This document shows positions 1-8,394 of a stretch of 64,000 bases of DNA, in pieces (the first letter of the stretch is position 1; each line of letters begins with the position of its first letter). Origin of the DNA: AP-15 sp963732095 (GTDB lineage Bacteria; Pseudomonadota; Alphaproteobacteria; ATCC43930; CGMCC-115725). The stretch spans positions 3,334 to 67,333 of the forward strand of contig CAVSZA010000049.1 in the NCBI GenBank assembly GCA_963732095.1, written 5' to 3'. The notes under the pieces were generated by a model, which did not search any database, was not told the origin of the DNA, and was given only the letters and a program-made list of their open reading frames with translations. Position numbers and translations under genes: made by a program.

Positions 1-261
1 CTGGTTCGCCATCATCAGGTCGAACCATTTGCGCAATACCTGGGCACGCTCCTTGGCGGTCTTGCCGCGCCAGCCCGGCAAGGCGCGGTCCGCCGCCTCG
101 ATTGCCTGACGGGTCTCCTCGGCACCCATCCGCGGCACCGTGCCCAATGTCTCGCCGGTCGCCGGGTTGGTGACCGGGATCGTGCCGCGGTTCAACGCGT
201 CGACCCACTCGCCATTGACGTAGCATTGCTGCCGGAACAGCTTCGGATCCTTCAGCTCCAT
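1..261 (-). CDS. gabD: Succinate-semialdehyde dehydrogenase, N-terminal part (runs off window)
   Basis: The first 87 residues of an aldehyde dehydrogenase are visible and the rest lies left of the window. The start reads MELKDPKLFRQQCYVNGEWV, followed by TNPATGETLGTVPRMGAEET and a segment ending in the KERAQVLRKWFDLMM helix. This closely follows the N-terminus of E. coli GabD, which oxidises succinate semialdehyde to succinate in the cytosol during GABA degradation. The start ATG at 261 is supported by a GAGGGAGG ribosome site just upstream. The catalytic Cys and Glu lie outside the window, so the exact substrate is inferred from N-terminal similarity only. Confidence 0.8.
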   Translation of the reverse strand, partial: MELKDPKLFRQQCYVNGEWVDALNRGTIPVTNPATGETLGTVPRMGAEETRQAIEAADRALPGWRGKTAKERAQVLRKWFDLMMANQ

Positions 262-363
262 CGCGCACCTCCCTCGCCTCAACGATTAAGGATAGGTACG
301 GCCCGCCCCTAGATTTGACAAGGCGCGCCTACTTTATGCGCGACGCCCTTTGAGCGGCGCCGC

Positions 364-1878
364 TTACGACGCGCGCCGAGCGACGAAGCCGTAGGCGGCG
401 TTGCTGCGCATCGCACCGTCCTCGAGATAAGCAGCCTTCAGCTTGGAGATCCCGTCGTCTTTCAAGGGCGCGAGCTCGGCGCGCAGATCGAGCTTGTAGA
501 AGCGCGCGGCGTTGTAGCCAAAGATCGCACTTTTGACCGTGCCGTCGGCTGGTCCAAGCGGCGCAAAACCGTGCTTCTTTTGCATATCCTCCGGGATTTC
601 GAGCCGGCGGAATGCCTCGATTTGCCATTGCGGCGAGCCATACCATACCGAATCGGTGCCCCAGAACACGTGATCATGCCCCAGCCCCTTGACCAAGGTG
701 CCCATCATCGCCGCGCAGAAGCGCGGGTTTGATACTGCAGAGATGGCAAAGGAAGTACCGATATCGGCATAGACATTCCCAGCGCCAGTCTTCTCCGGGA
801 TTGCTGCGAGATCGGATACCCAGCGGATGTAGCCGTTCTTTTCAAACTCGGCGAGCTCGCTGTCGGGCGGTTCGAGGAAGGCGCGAAGCGCGGAATGGTA
901 GATCACGAAATTGATTTGCGGCCAGTCCTTCGCCGCTTTAGGCAGATCGTCGACATTGGCGTATTTCCACGCGCCGCCGGGGATTGCGGTCTCATAATCC
1001 TTGGGCAACAGCCCCTTGTGGATGCAGACCGTGGTGATTCCGGCCTTCACCGCCTTGTCGTAGAACGGGTACACCAGTTTCTCGTCATCGAGCCGCCACG
1101 GGTATTTCGTCGTCTGGGGCTGCAGCGGGTCGCCGATCGTGTAGCCCTTCCAGCTGTTGGGTTTGACTTCGGCGATGCAACGGTCGACTTCTTCCATCCA
1201 GCCGGGTTGACCGGGGGTAAACAGCGAATGGAATAAGAGCCGCTTCGAGCCGGCGATGCTGTTGACCGTCTGGTTGGCGAGCTTGATCTGATCATTGGAC
1301 AGAAACCAAGCCGCCGGATTGTCGAATGGCGCGCCACTCAACAGCGCCACCTTGGTGTCGCTGTCGAGATAGATCTCCTTGAGGAAATTGTCGAACTTGT
1401 AGCGATCGAGCGAAAGCCCGAACGAATCCTTCAGCAGCGACGGGTTCCAGTGCGCCCCGGCATATTTGGCGAGGCCCAGAATGTCCTCGACCTTGTAGTC
1501 GTCGCGCACGAAATGGACTTGGTCATCGAGGATGAATTGCCCGGCCAGTCCGTCTGCGCGAGCGGCGGCTGCTTCGGGTTGGGCGGCCTCGGCGGGCGCC
1601 ACCTCAAAGATCGGCCCAAACACATCGTTCAGCGCTACAAAGGCGGTCGCCATGCCGCAACTGGTGCGGAGGAAATGCCGGCGGTCCATCCCCAATCTGC
1701 GAGCGCCGGCGCCGGCAAGGTCCTTAAGACGCTCCTCGAACTGCCGCTGGCGCTCGGTCTGCGGCAGCGGGTTGAATTCGCCGTTCGACACGATCCGAGT
1801 CGGCACTGGCGATCGAAACGCGACGCTTTCCGCCGGCTCGGTCTGTGCCAATTCACGCTTGCTCAAGAAAATCGCCAT
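364..1878 (-). CDS. Tat-exported amidohydrolase family (TIM-barrel metal-dependent hydrolase)
   Basis: A protein of about 504 residues. The open frame continues upstream over trpD, but the ATG at 1878 (MAIFLSKRELAQTE) is the sensible start because anything longer would overlap trpD. Near residue 75 there is a twin-arginine segment, MDRRHFLRTSCGMATAF, followed by an Ala-rich stretch, so export by Tat after a long N-terminal leader is likely. The C-terminal half contains HDHVFWGTDSVWYGSPQWQ, typical of amidohydrolase-2 (PF04909) proteins, where the Asp is a metal or catalytic residue. Known relatives include decarboxylases and lactonases acting on aromatic acids. The substrate cannot be told from sequence. 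It is divergent from trpD. Confidence 0.75.
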   Translation of the reverse strand: MAIFLSKRELAQTEPAESVAFRSPVPTRIVSNGEFNPLPQTERQRQFEERLKDLAGAGARRLGMDRRHFLRTSCGMATAFVALNDVFGPIFEVAPAEAAQPEAAAARADGLAGQFILDDQVHFVRDDYKVEDILGLAKYAGAHWNPSLLKDSFGLSLDRYKFDNFLKEIYLDSDTKVALLSGAPFDNPAAWFLSNDQIKLANQTVNSIAGSKRLLFHSLFTPGQPGWMEEVDRCIAEVKPNSWKGYTIGDPLQPQTTKYPWRLDDEKLVYPFYDKAVKAGITTVCIHKGLLPKDYETAIPGGAWKYANVDDLPKAAKDWPQINFVIYHSALRAFLEPPDSELAEFEKNGYIRWVSDLAAIPEKTGAGNVYADIGTSFAISAVSNPRFCAAMMGTLVKGLGHDHVFWGTDSVWYGSPQWQIEAFRRLEIPEDMQKKHGFAPLGPADGTVKSAIFGYNAARFYKLDLRAELAPLKDDGISKLKAAYLEDGAMRSNAAYGFVARRAS

Positions 1879-2009
1879 AGCGCTCCTCCCTTGGTTTGGC
1901 TCCGGACGGCCAATTGCTCCGGTCCGAATTGAAACGATACTCGTCTCGGCGGAACGAGTGGTCAAGGCGATGGTTAATGCACCCGCATCACCCGCGGCGA
2001 GCACTAGTT

Positions 2010-2036
2010 TTGTGAGGTGTCCGACCCTGATATAAG
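2010..2036 (+). promoter_or_regulatory. Possible sigma-70-like promoter upstream of trpD
   Basis: TTGTGA at 2010-2015 and TATAAG at 2031-2036 are separated by 15 bases in the 223-base gap between the divergent amidohydrolase and trpD. The spacer is shorter than the preferred 17 bases. No Trp-codon-rich leader or tRNA-responsive structure was seen. Confidence 0.3.
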
Positions 2037-2101
2037 AGCACCGCTTCACGAGCTGGGATCCGGAGATGCCGCTAAATTGATGATCGCGACGAGATTGCAG
2101 C

Positions 2102-3151
2102 ATGACTGGCGATATGGGCGATCTTAAAGCGCTGCTCGCGCATGTCGCGCAGGGGCGCACCCTCGGCGAGAGCGAGGCGGAGGCGGCGTTCGACATCATC
2201 ATGAGCGGCGACGCCACGCCGTCGCAGATGGGCGCCTTTCTGATGGCGCTCAGGGTGCGCGGCGAGACCGTCGACGAGATCACCGGCGCGGCAAGGATCA
2301 TGCGGGCCAAGGCCGTGGCAATCGACGCACCGCCCGGTACGATCGACACCTGCGGCACCGGCGGGGATGCCTCCGGTAGCTTTAATATCTCGACCGCCAG
2401 CGCGCTGGTGGTGGCGGGCTGCGGCGTGCCGGTCGCCAAGCACGGCAATCGAGCGCTCTCCTCGAAATCGGGATCAGCCGATGTGCTGACCGCGCTCGGC
2501 GTCAATATCGACGCCGACCTCGCGATCGTGCGGCAGTGTTTGTGGGAGGTCGGCCTCGGCTTTCTGATGGCGCCGCGCCACCACAGCGCCACCCGTCATG
2601 TCGCGCCGACCCGGGTCGAGCTCGGCACGCGGACGATCTTCAACCTGCTCGGGCCGTTATCCAGCCCGGCGATGGCGCGGCGGCAGCTCGTCGGTGTGTT
2701 CGCGCCCGAGTGGGTGCGGCCGATGGCCGAGGTGCTCGGGCGTCTCGGCGCCGAGCACGCCTGGGTCGTGCATGGCGACGGCCTCGATGAGCTGACCACC
2801 GCGGGCGTGACGACGGTCGCCGCGTTCGAGGACGGCGAGGTCCAGATGTTCGAAGTCGTTCCGGAGGATTTCGGGCTGCCGAGGGCCCGGCTCGAAGATA
2901 TTCGAGGCGGCGAGCCGGAACACAATGCCGGTCTGATGCGGGACCTGCTTGCTGGCGTCGGCGGACCATTGCGGGACGTTGTGCTGTTGAACAGCGGCGC
3001 CGCGCTACTCGTAGCCGGTCGAGTGACGACGGTCGAAGCGGGAATCGAACTGGCCGCCAAATCGATCGATACGGGTGCGGCGCAACGGGTGTTGGCCGAA
3101 CTGGTCGCCCGCACCAATGAGCCCGCTATTGCGGAGGCGATTGCGCGATGA
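2102..3151 (+). CDS. trpD: Anthranilate phosphoribosyltransferase
   Basis: Cytosolic enzyme joining anthranilate and PRPP to form phosphoribosylanthranilate, the second committed step of tryptophan synthesis. The 349-residue length is normal. The PRPP-binding loop DTCGTGGDASGSFNISTA is near residues 80-98, followed by VAKHGNRALSSKSGSADVL, and then RVELGTRTIFNLLGPLSSP. All are hallmarks of the family. It opens a run trpD, trpC-moaC, moeA in which each gene overlaps the next by 4 bases, indicating translational coupling. In many alphaproteobacteria trpG lies directly upstream. Here the upstream neighbour is an unrelated divergent hydrolase. Confidence 0.97.
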   Translation: MTGDMGDLKALLAHVAQGRTLGESEAEAAFDIIMSGDATPSQMGAFLMALRVRGETVDEITGAARIMRAKAVAIDAPPGTIDTCGTGGDASGSFNISTASALVVAGCGVPVAKHGNRALSSKSGSADVLTALGVNIDADLAIVRQCLWEVGLGFLMAPRHHSATRHVAPTRVELGTRTIFNLLGPLSSPAMARRQLVGVFAPEWVRPMAEVLGRLGAEHAWVVHGDGLDELTTAGVTTVAAFEDGEVQMFEVVPEDFGLPRARLEDIRGGEPEHNAGLMRDLLAGVGGPLRDVVLLNSGAALLVAGRVTTVEAGIELAAKSIDTGAAQRVLAELVARTNEPAIAEAIAR

Positions 3152-4422
3152 GGGATGTGCTCGCCGAGATCTGCGCCGAGAAACGCGCTCATATCGCCCG
3201 CGCGAAAGCCGTGCAGTCCGAGGCGGCGCTGCTCGCCGGGATTTTCGAGGCGCCGCCGGTTCGGCCCTTTGCGGCGGCACTCGAGCGCCATGTCGCCGAA
3301 GGGCGCTACGGGTTGATCGCCGAAATCAAGAAGGCCTCGCCCAGCGCCGGTCTGATCCGCAAGGATTTCGATCCGCGAACACTCGCCGCCGCCTATGAGG
3401 CGGGCGGCGCCAGCTGTCTGTCGGTGCTGACTGACACACCCTATTTCCAGGGCAGCGAGACCGACCTCATCGCCGCGCGCGAGGTGGTCCGGCTTCCGGT
3501 GCTGCGCAAGGATTTCATCCTCGACCCGTATCAGATCCTGGAGAGCCGGAGTATCGGGGCCGATTGCATCCTGCTGATCATGGCGGCGCTGTCCGATACG
3601 GAGGCCGCAGAGCTGGCAGCGGCGGCGGCCGAGCTCGGTCTCGATGTGCTCGCCGAAATTCATGACGATGCCGAGCTCGCCCGCGCCCTGCGCCTTCCCG
3701 TGCGGCTGATCGGCATCAACAACCGCAACCTGAAGACGCTCGAAACCGATCTGCGCACCGCCGAAACCCTGGCGCCGGAAGTGCCGGCGGACCGCATCGT
3801 GATCGCCGAAAGCGGAATCCGCCGATCCGCGGATCTCGACCGCCTGGCAGCTGCCGGCGCACGTTGCTTCCTGGTAGGGGAGACCTTGATGCGCGAACCT
3901 GACGTGACCGCGGCGACCCGCCGGCTTCTGGGCCTTCCCGCCGAGCCCGGCTTTTCCCATCTCGACGCCGAGGGGAGGGCGCAGATGATCGACGTCTCCG
4001 ACAAGCAGGAGACCGACCGGGTGGCGATGGCCGGCGCCCGCGTCGTGATGCGCCGGGAGACGCTCGAACGGATCCGCTCCGGCGATGTCGCCAAAGGCGA
4101 TGTGCTCGCCGTCGCCCGGTTCGCCGGCATCATGGCCGCAAAACGCACCGCGGAATTGATCCCGTTGTGCCACCCGCTCGCCCTGACTTCGGTCAAAGTC
4201 GATCTCGAATGCGTGCCCGAGCGCTCCGCGGTTGAAATCACCGCGACCTGTAAATTGCGCGGCCGCACCGGCGTCGAAATGGAAGCCCTGACGGCGGCGA
4301 GCGTCGCGGCATTGACCGTTTACGACATGTGCAAGGCCGTCGACCGCGGAATGGTCGTGACCGATTTACGCCTCTTGCGCAAATCGGGCGGCAAGTCCGG
4401 GAATTGGGAGGCAGAACCGTGA
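3148..4422 (+). CDS. trpC-moaC: Fused indole-3-glycerol-phosphate synthase / cyclic pyranopterin monophosphate synthase (TrpC-MoaC)
   Basis: One uninterrupted 424-residue frame carries two enzymes that are normally separate. Residues 1-262 are IGPS (Trp synthesis): AEIKKASPSAG near 58-68, LRKDF at 119-123, INNRNLKT near 190 and IAESGI near 219 hold the catalytic Lys, Asn and Glu. Residues about 268-424 are MoaC (molybdenum cofactor synthesis): FSHLDAEGRAQMIDVSDK, PLCHPLALTSVKVDLE, YDMCKAVDRGMVVTDLRLL and KSGGKSG. The linker is only about seven residues (GLPAEPG, nt 3931-3951). No stop and no ATG or TTG lies at the junction. The only alternative is a GTG inside the last TrpC helix. It overlaps trpD and moeA by 4 bases each. 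Both catalytic sets look intact, so I infer a bifunctional protein. Confidence 0.9.
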   Translation: MRDVLAEICAEKRAHIARAKAVQSEAALLAGIFEAPPVRPFAAALERHVAEGRYGLIAEIKKASPSAGLIRKDFDPRTLAAAYEAGGASCLSVLTDTPYFQGSETDLIAAREVVRLPVLRKDFILDPYQILESRSIGADCILLIMAALSDTEAAELAAAAAELGLDVLAEIHDDAELARALRLPVRLIGINNRNLKTLETDLRTAETLAPEVPADRIVIAESGIRRSADLDRLAAAGARCFLVGETLMREPDVTAATRRLLGLPAEPGFSHLDAEGRAQMIDVSDKQETDRVAMAGARVVMRRETLERIRSGDVAKGDVLAVARFAGIMAAKRTAELIPLCHPLALTSVKVDLECVPERSAVEITATCKLRGRTGVEMEALTAASVAALTVYDMCKAVDRGMVVTDLRLLRKSGGKSGNWEAEP

Positions 4423-5633
4423 TCTCAGTCGAAGAAGCGCTGTCGCGTCTGCTCGCGCCGCTCGAAAAGCTGCCGCTCGAGCAGATCTCGATCGTCGACG
4501 CCCTCGGCCGCGTCCTGGCCGAGGATGTGGCCGCCCGCCGGACGCAGCCGCCTTTCGCGGTATCGGCGATGGACGGCTACGCGGTGCGCGCCGAGGACCT
4601 GGCGACGGTACCGGTCGAGTTGCGGATCGTCGCCGAAGTACCGGCGGGGGCCGGGTTTGGCGGACATGTCGGCCCCGGCGAAGCCGCCCGCATCTTTACC
4701 GGCGCGCCGATGCCGGCGGGCACCGATACGATCGTAATTCAGGAGGACACGCAGCGCGACGGTGACCGTGTCCGGGTGCTCGAGGGCGCCGCGCGCGGCC
4801 GATATGTGCGCCGCGAGGGCCTCGATTTTGGCGAAGGCGACGTGCTGCTACGGGGCGGAAAACGGCTGACCGCGCGCGACATCGGCCTCGCCGCAGCAAT
4901 GAACCGGCCGTGGCTCTTTGTGCATCGCAAGCCTCGGATAGGCATCCTGTCGACCGGTGACGAGATCGTCATGCCCGGTGATCCGATCGGGCCGCACCAG
5001 ATCGTCAGCTCAAACAGCCTGTCGCTCGCGGCTTTTACCGTGGCCTGCGGCGGAATCCCGGTCTCGGTCGGCAACGCGCCGGACGACCCGGCGGCGCTGC
5101 GCCAGGTCGCCGCGGCGACACGTGGTGTCGACCTGCTGGTCACGACCGGCGGAGCTTCGGTCGGCGAGCACGATTTGGTGCGCGACGTGCTTGGGGCCGA
5201 CGGGCTGGAGCTCGATTTCTGGCAGATCGCAATGCGGCCCGGAAAGCCGCTGATGGTCGGCCGCTACCGCGGAACGCCGATGGTCGGACTGCCCGGCAAT
5301 CCGGTGTCGACCTTGGTATGCGCGCTGCTCTTCCTCCGGCCGGCGCTCGACCGGCTGAGCGGCGCCGCTGCGCCGACTGAAGCCGCCTCGACGGCGCGGC
5401 TCGGCGCAGCATTGCCAAAGAACGACCGGCGGCAGGATTATTTGCGGTCGAGGCTGGCCCGAGCCGCGGACGGCACGCTCGAAGCGTTCCCGTTCGAAGT
5501 GCAGGACAGCTCGATGATGCGCCTGCTCTCGGCGGCGGATTGCCTTGTCGTCCGCCCGTCGCACGCCCCCGCAATCGAGGCCGGCGCCACCGTCCCGATC
5601 GTGCCGTTCCCGGGCGGCGTCCTGCCAATCTGA
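4419..5633 (+). CDS. moeA: Molybdopterin molybdenumtransferase
   Basis: MoeA inserts molybdate into adenylylated molybdopterin in the last step of molybdenum cofactor assembly. A GTG at 4419 overlaps the TGA of trpC-moaC (GTGA) and is preceded by GGGAGG, so I prefer it to the in-frame ATG at 4329, which lies well inside the previous gene. The product is 404 residues, the usual size. Visible motifs are FAVSAMDGYAVRAEDL (domain I), IGILSTGDEIVMPGDPI, TTGGASVGEHDLVRDVL and MRPGKPLMVGRYRG followed by GLPGNPVS. The downstream neighbour in many alphaproteobacteria is lexA, but here it is a hydratase-family gene. Confidence 0.95.
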   Translation: MISVEEALSRLLAPLEKLPLEQISIVDALGRVLAEDVAARRTQPPFAVSAMDGYAVRAEDLATVPVELRIVAEVPAGAGFGGHVGPGEAARIFTGAPMPAGTDTIVIQEDTQRDGDRVRVLEGAARGRYVRREGLDFGEGDVLLRGGKRLTARDIGLAAAMNRPWLFVHRKPRIGILSTGDEIVMPGDPIGPHQIVSSNSLSLAAFTVACGGIPVSVGNAPDDPAALRQVAAATRGVDLLVTTGGASVGEHDLVRDVLGADGLELDFWQIAMRPGKPLMVGRYRGTPMVGLPGNPVSTLVCALLFLRPALDRLSGAAAPTEAASTARLGAALPKNDRRQDYLRSRLARAADGTLEAFPFEVQDSSMMRLLSAADCLVVRPSHAPAIEAGATVPIVPFPGGVLPI

Positions 5634-5652
5634 TCAATAGGGAGGGACAGCA

Positions 5653-6432
5653 ATGAGCTCGTTCGAGGAATACGCCAACAAGTACCAGACGGCGAGAATG
5701 GAGCGCCGGGACGGCATCCTCCAGCTCACGTTGCATACTGAGGGTCAGTCACTGCGCTGGGGGTTCTTGCCGCACGGCGAATTGCCGGAAGTCTTTCACG
5801 ACATCGGCGCGGACCGTGAAAACAAGGTCGTGATATTGACCGGGACGGGCGCGGAGTTCTCCGGACCGCGCGCAACCCCCGGGACATCGTCCTTTCCGTC
5901 CCGACCGTCGATCGAGCGGATCGACCGCATCCATTGGGAAGGTCGGCATCTGCTGATGAACCTCCTCAATATCGAGGTCCCGATCATCAGTGCAATCAAT
6001 GGCCCGGCGTGGCGCCATTCTGAAATTCCGCTCCTTTGCGACATCGTGCTTGCCGCGGACACTGCGCAGTTCCAGGATTCGGCGCATTTCATGTCGGATG
6101 TTGTTCCCGGCGACGGCATGCACATTGTCTATCCGCTATTGCTGGGTATGAACCGCGGGCGTTATTTTCTGATGACCGGCCAGACGTTGGACGCCGCCGA
6201 GGCATTGCGGCTGGGCCTCGTCGCCGAAGTACTGCCGCCCGACAAGCTGATCGCGCGTGCCTGGGAACTGGCCGAGGATCTGACCCGCAAACCGACACTG
6301 CTGCTCCGTTACACCCGACTGCTCTTCACCGAATACCTCCGGCGGCAAATGCACGATTTGTTGGGCTATGGCCTCGCAATGGAGAGCTTGGCTCTGTTTG
6401 AGAAACCGGAGGCGCCTGCCGCCAAGAGCTGA
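5653..6432 (+). CDS. Crotonase-fold hydrolase resembling 6-oxocamphor hydrolase
   Basis: A 259-residue crotonase-superfamily protein with start ATG at 5653 behind GGGAGGG. The segment around residues 139-177 (QFQDSAHFMSDVVPGDGMHI, then LLLGMNRGRYFLMTGQ) follows 6-oxocamphor hydrolase, a retro-Claisenase that cleaves cyclic beta-diketones without CoA. The residues I recall as catalytic in that enzyme, His122, His145, Asp154 and Glu244, fall at exactly the same positions here. This is an inference from remembered numbering. The family might otherwise be called enoyl-CoA hydratase, but the canonical oxyanion Gly-rich segment reads TGAEFSGPRATPG. It lies 24 bases from the next gene and is likely co-transcribed with it. 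Confidence 0.8.
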   Translation: MSSFEEYANKYQTARMERRDGILQLTLHTEGQSLRWGFLPHGELPEVFHDIGADRENKVVILTGTGAEFSGPRATPGTSSFPSRPSIERIDRIHWEGRHLLMNLLNIEVPIISAINGPAWRHSEIPLLCDIVLAADTAQFQDSAHFMSDVVPGDGMHIVYPLLLGMNRGRYFLMTGQTLDAAEALRLGLVAEVLPPDKLIARAWELAEDLTRKPTLLLRYTRLLFTEYLRRQMHDLLGYGLAMESLALFEKPEAPAAKS

Positions 6433-6456
6433 ATGATCAAGTAACGGGAGGGAAAC

Positions 6457-7509
6457 ATGAATAGACGTGCTTTCTTGGCCGCCTCGGCGGCTACAGCAAC
6501 CATGGCGGCAGCGAAGACAGCGTCGGCCGATGCACTGCCGCTGGGTCCCTTGCCGGAGATGCGCTATCCCGACGCCCGCATCGAGAGCGCCGACAAGAAA
6601 TTCTTCGGCACCAAGTTTCCGGCGTTCGCCGGCACTGCCGGCGTCGAGCGGGTTGCCACGGGGTTCCGCTGGGCCGAGGGTCCAGCCTTCTTCCGGGAGG
6701 GCAATTATCTGATCTTCAGCGACATCCCCAATAACCGCATGATGCGACTCTTATGGGACGACAATCATGTCAGCGTCTTCCGCGAACCGTCGAACAACTC
6801 CAATGGCAATACGTCCGATCCACAGGGACGCCTCGTCACCTGCGAGCACCGTGCCCGCCGCGTGACACGCACCGAACTCGACGGGAGCATTACCGTCATC
6901 GCCGACAAGTACAACGGCAAGCGGCTCAATTCGCCGAACGACGTGGTGGTGGCCTCCAACGGCTCGATCTGGTTCACTGATCCGACCTACGGTATCGGCG
7001 GCAATTACGAAGGCCTCAAGCAGGCCCAAGAGCAGGATAAACACTACGTCTTCCGCGTGGACGGCAAGACGGGCGAGATCAAGCCGGTGGTCGACGACTT
7101 CACACAGCCCAACGGCATCCTCCTGTCACCGGACGAAAAGAAGCTGTACGTCATCGACAGCGGCTTCACCGATGGCGGTCCGTCGCATATCCGCGTGTTC
7201 GACGTCGACATCGAGACCGGCAAGTTGACGAACGGCAAAGTCTTCGCCGAAGGTTTTGCGCCTGGGATAACCGACGGAATGCGCTGCGATATTGACGGCA
7301 ATGTGTGGTGCAGCATGGGCTGGGCCGACCCGAAGGAGGACGGAGTGCGCTGCTACAGCCCTTCGGGCGATCTGCTCGGCAAGATCCACCTGCCGGAGAC
7401 CTGCGCTAACCTGGTCTTTGGCGGCCCGCTCAGAAACCGTCTATTCGTCTGCGGCAGCACATCGGTCTATGCGCTCTATGTCGGCACGCAGGGCGCGCTG
7501 AAGCCGTAA
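6457..7509 (+). CDS. SMP-30/gluconolactonase family protein with Tat-like signal
   Basis: A 350-residue beta-propeller protein. The N-terminus MNRRAFLAASAATATMAAAK is a twin-arginine or Sec-like signal, so it is likely periplasmic. The propeller carries the divalent-metal ligands expected in the SMP-30 family: Glu in RWAEGPAFF, Asn in LNSPNDVVVA, Asn in QPNGILLSPD and Asp in ITDGMRCDIDGNVW. These proteins hydrolyse sugar or other lactones. The substrate is unknown here. A GGGAGGG ribosome site precedes the ATG at 6457, 24 bases after the retro-Claisenase-like gene, suggesting one transcript acting on ring-opened products. Confidence 0.85.
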   Translation: MNRRAFLAASAATATMAAAKTASADALPLGPLPEMRYPDARIESADKKFFGTKFPAFAGTAGVERVATGFRWAEGPAFFREGNYLIFSDIPNNRMMRLLWDDNHVSVFREPSNNSNGNTSDPQGRLVTCEHRARRVTRTELDGSITVIADKYNGKRLNSPNDVVVASNGSIWFTDPTYGIGGNYEGLKQAQEQDKHYVFRVDGKTGEIKPVVDDFTQPNGILLSPDEKKLYVIDSGFTDGGPSHIRVFDVDIETGKLTNGKVFAEGFAPGITDGMRCDIDGNVWCSMGWADPKEDGVRCYSPSGDLLGKIHLPETCANLVFGGPLRNRLFVCGSTSVYALYVGTQGALKP

Positions 7510-7514
7510 ACCGG

Positions 7515-7736
7515 TCACCGCGGCGCCTTGGCCGCGGACGTTGCGGACCGAGGCTTCGCCGGGCAATCGGCGCGGGGCAGGGGGCCGCGCCGCTCGGGGG
7601 GGACACGGCAGTTGTCGACCCGCTGGGCGTCGGATGCCTTGTCGGAGAGGCGCTCTTTGAGCGTCTGCGCCTCCTGCGCAATCGCCGGCGGCAGCGACGC
7701 AACAAGCCCGCAACTCAGAACCAATACTTTGAGCAT
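7515..7736 (-). CDS. Small secreted protein of unknown function
   Basis: A 73-residue product with a clear signal peptide, MLKVLVLSCGLVASLPPAIA, followed by a polar Arg/Pro-rich tail with two Cys (near residues 43 and 58). It starts 3 bases after the alkB stop and so is probably translated from the same message. I recognise no family. Confidence 0.5.
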   Translation of the reverse strand: MLKVLVLSCGLVASLPPAIAQEAQTLKERLSDKASDAQRVDNCRVPPERRGPLPRADCPAKPRSATSAAKAPR

Positions 7737-7739
7737 TGA

Positions 7740-8387
7740 TTACAGCGCCTTTCGAAAGGTGAGATTTATGCGGCGATTGCCGGTCAGCGGATCTTCGCCT
7801 TCGGCAACAGGCGCGACGCCGTGATAAACGAGCCGATCGGCGCCGCCCCAGACGACGACGTCGCCGCTCTGCAGCAGAATGCGCCGAGGCCGGTCGCTGC
7901 GGCGGTTGCCCCCGAACAGGAAAATCGCCGGCAATCCGAGCGAAACCGAAACGATCGGCGCTGTCAGGTCGCGCTCGTTCTCGTCACGGTGCAGCGACAA
8001 CCGGGTCCCGAGTTCGTAGAGATTGATCAGGCAGGCGTCAGGCTCGAAGCCCGGGTACCGCGCGGCCGCCGCAGCGCTTTCGGCAAGAAGCCGAAACGGC
8101 TCCGGCATTGCGGGCCAGGGCACACCGGTCGTTGGGTCGATTTGCTCGTAGCGATAGCCTTTGCGGTCCGTCACCCAGCCGGCCCGGCCGCAATTGGTCA
8201 TTCCCACCGACATACGGAACCCGCCCGGCGTCATCATGTTGCGAAACGGCGAGACAGCAGTGATGCCGTCCACCTCTGCCACGAGCCGAGCGGCCATATC
8301 GCGGGCGAACCCGCGCAACACTACGGCTGCTTCGCTGAGCCGCTCGACCGCTTGCGCCGGCTCGAGGCTGCTCAGCAGATTACCCAA
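7740..8387 (-). CDS. alkB: Alpha-ketoglutarate-dependent DNA repair dioxygenase AlkB
   Basis: AlkB oxidatively removes methyl groups from 1-methyladenine and 3-methylcytosine in DNA. The 215-residue protein has the Fe(II) ligands His133 and Asp135 (SLHRDENERD) and His189 (VYHGVAP), and the 2-oxoglutarate-binding region NRRINLTFRK near 204-213. The upstream segment SPFRNMMTPGGFRMSVGMTN also matches the E. coli protein. The start is taken as a TTG at 8387, 7 bases after the upstream aldolase stop, because it aligns with the E. coli N-terminus and no ATG is nearby. Its position behind an aldolase gene is unusual for a DNA repair gene. Confidence 0.92.
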   Translation of the reverse strand: MGNLLSSLEPAQAVERLSEAAVVLRGFARDMAARLVAEVDGITAVSPFRNMMTPGGFRMSVGMTNCGRAGWVTDRKGYRYEQIDPTTGVPWPAMPEPFRLLAESAAAAARYPGFEPDACLINLYELGTRLSLHRDENERDLTAPIVSVSLGLPAIFLFGGNRRSDRPRRILLQSGDVVVWGGADRLVYHGVAPVAEGEDPLTGNRRINLTFRKAL

Positions 8388-8394
8388 TGGTCGA

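Noticed and set aside
364..2592. 742-residue frame covering the amidohydrolase and trpD
   Set aside because: The extra 238 residues run antisense to trpD. The ATG at 1878 gives a normal exported protein.
2596..4173. 525-residue minus-strand frame over trpC-moaC
   Set aside because: Composition is typical of antisense shadows in GC-rich DNA, and the plus strand has complete enzymes.
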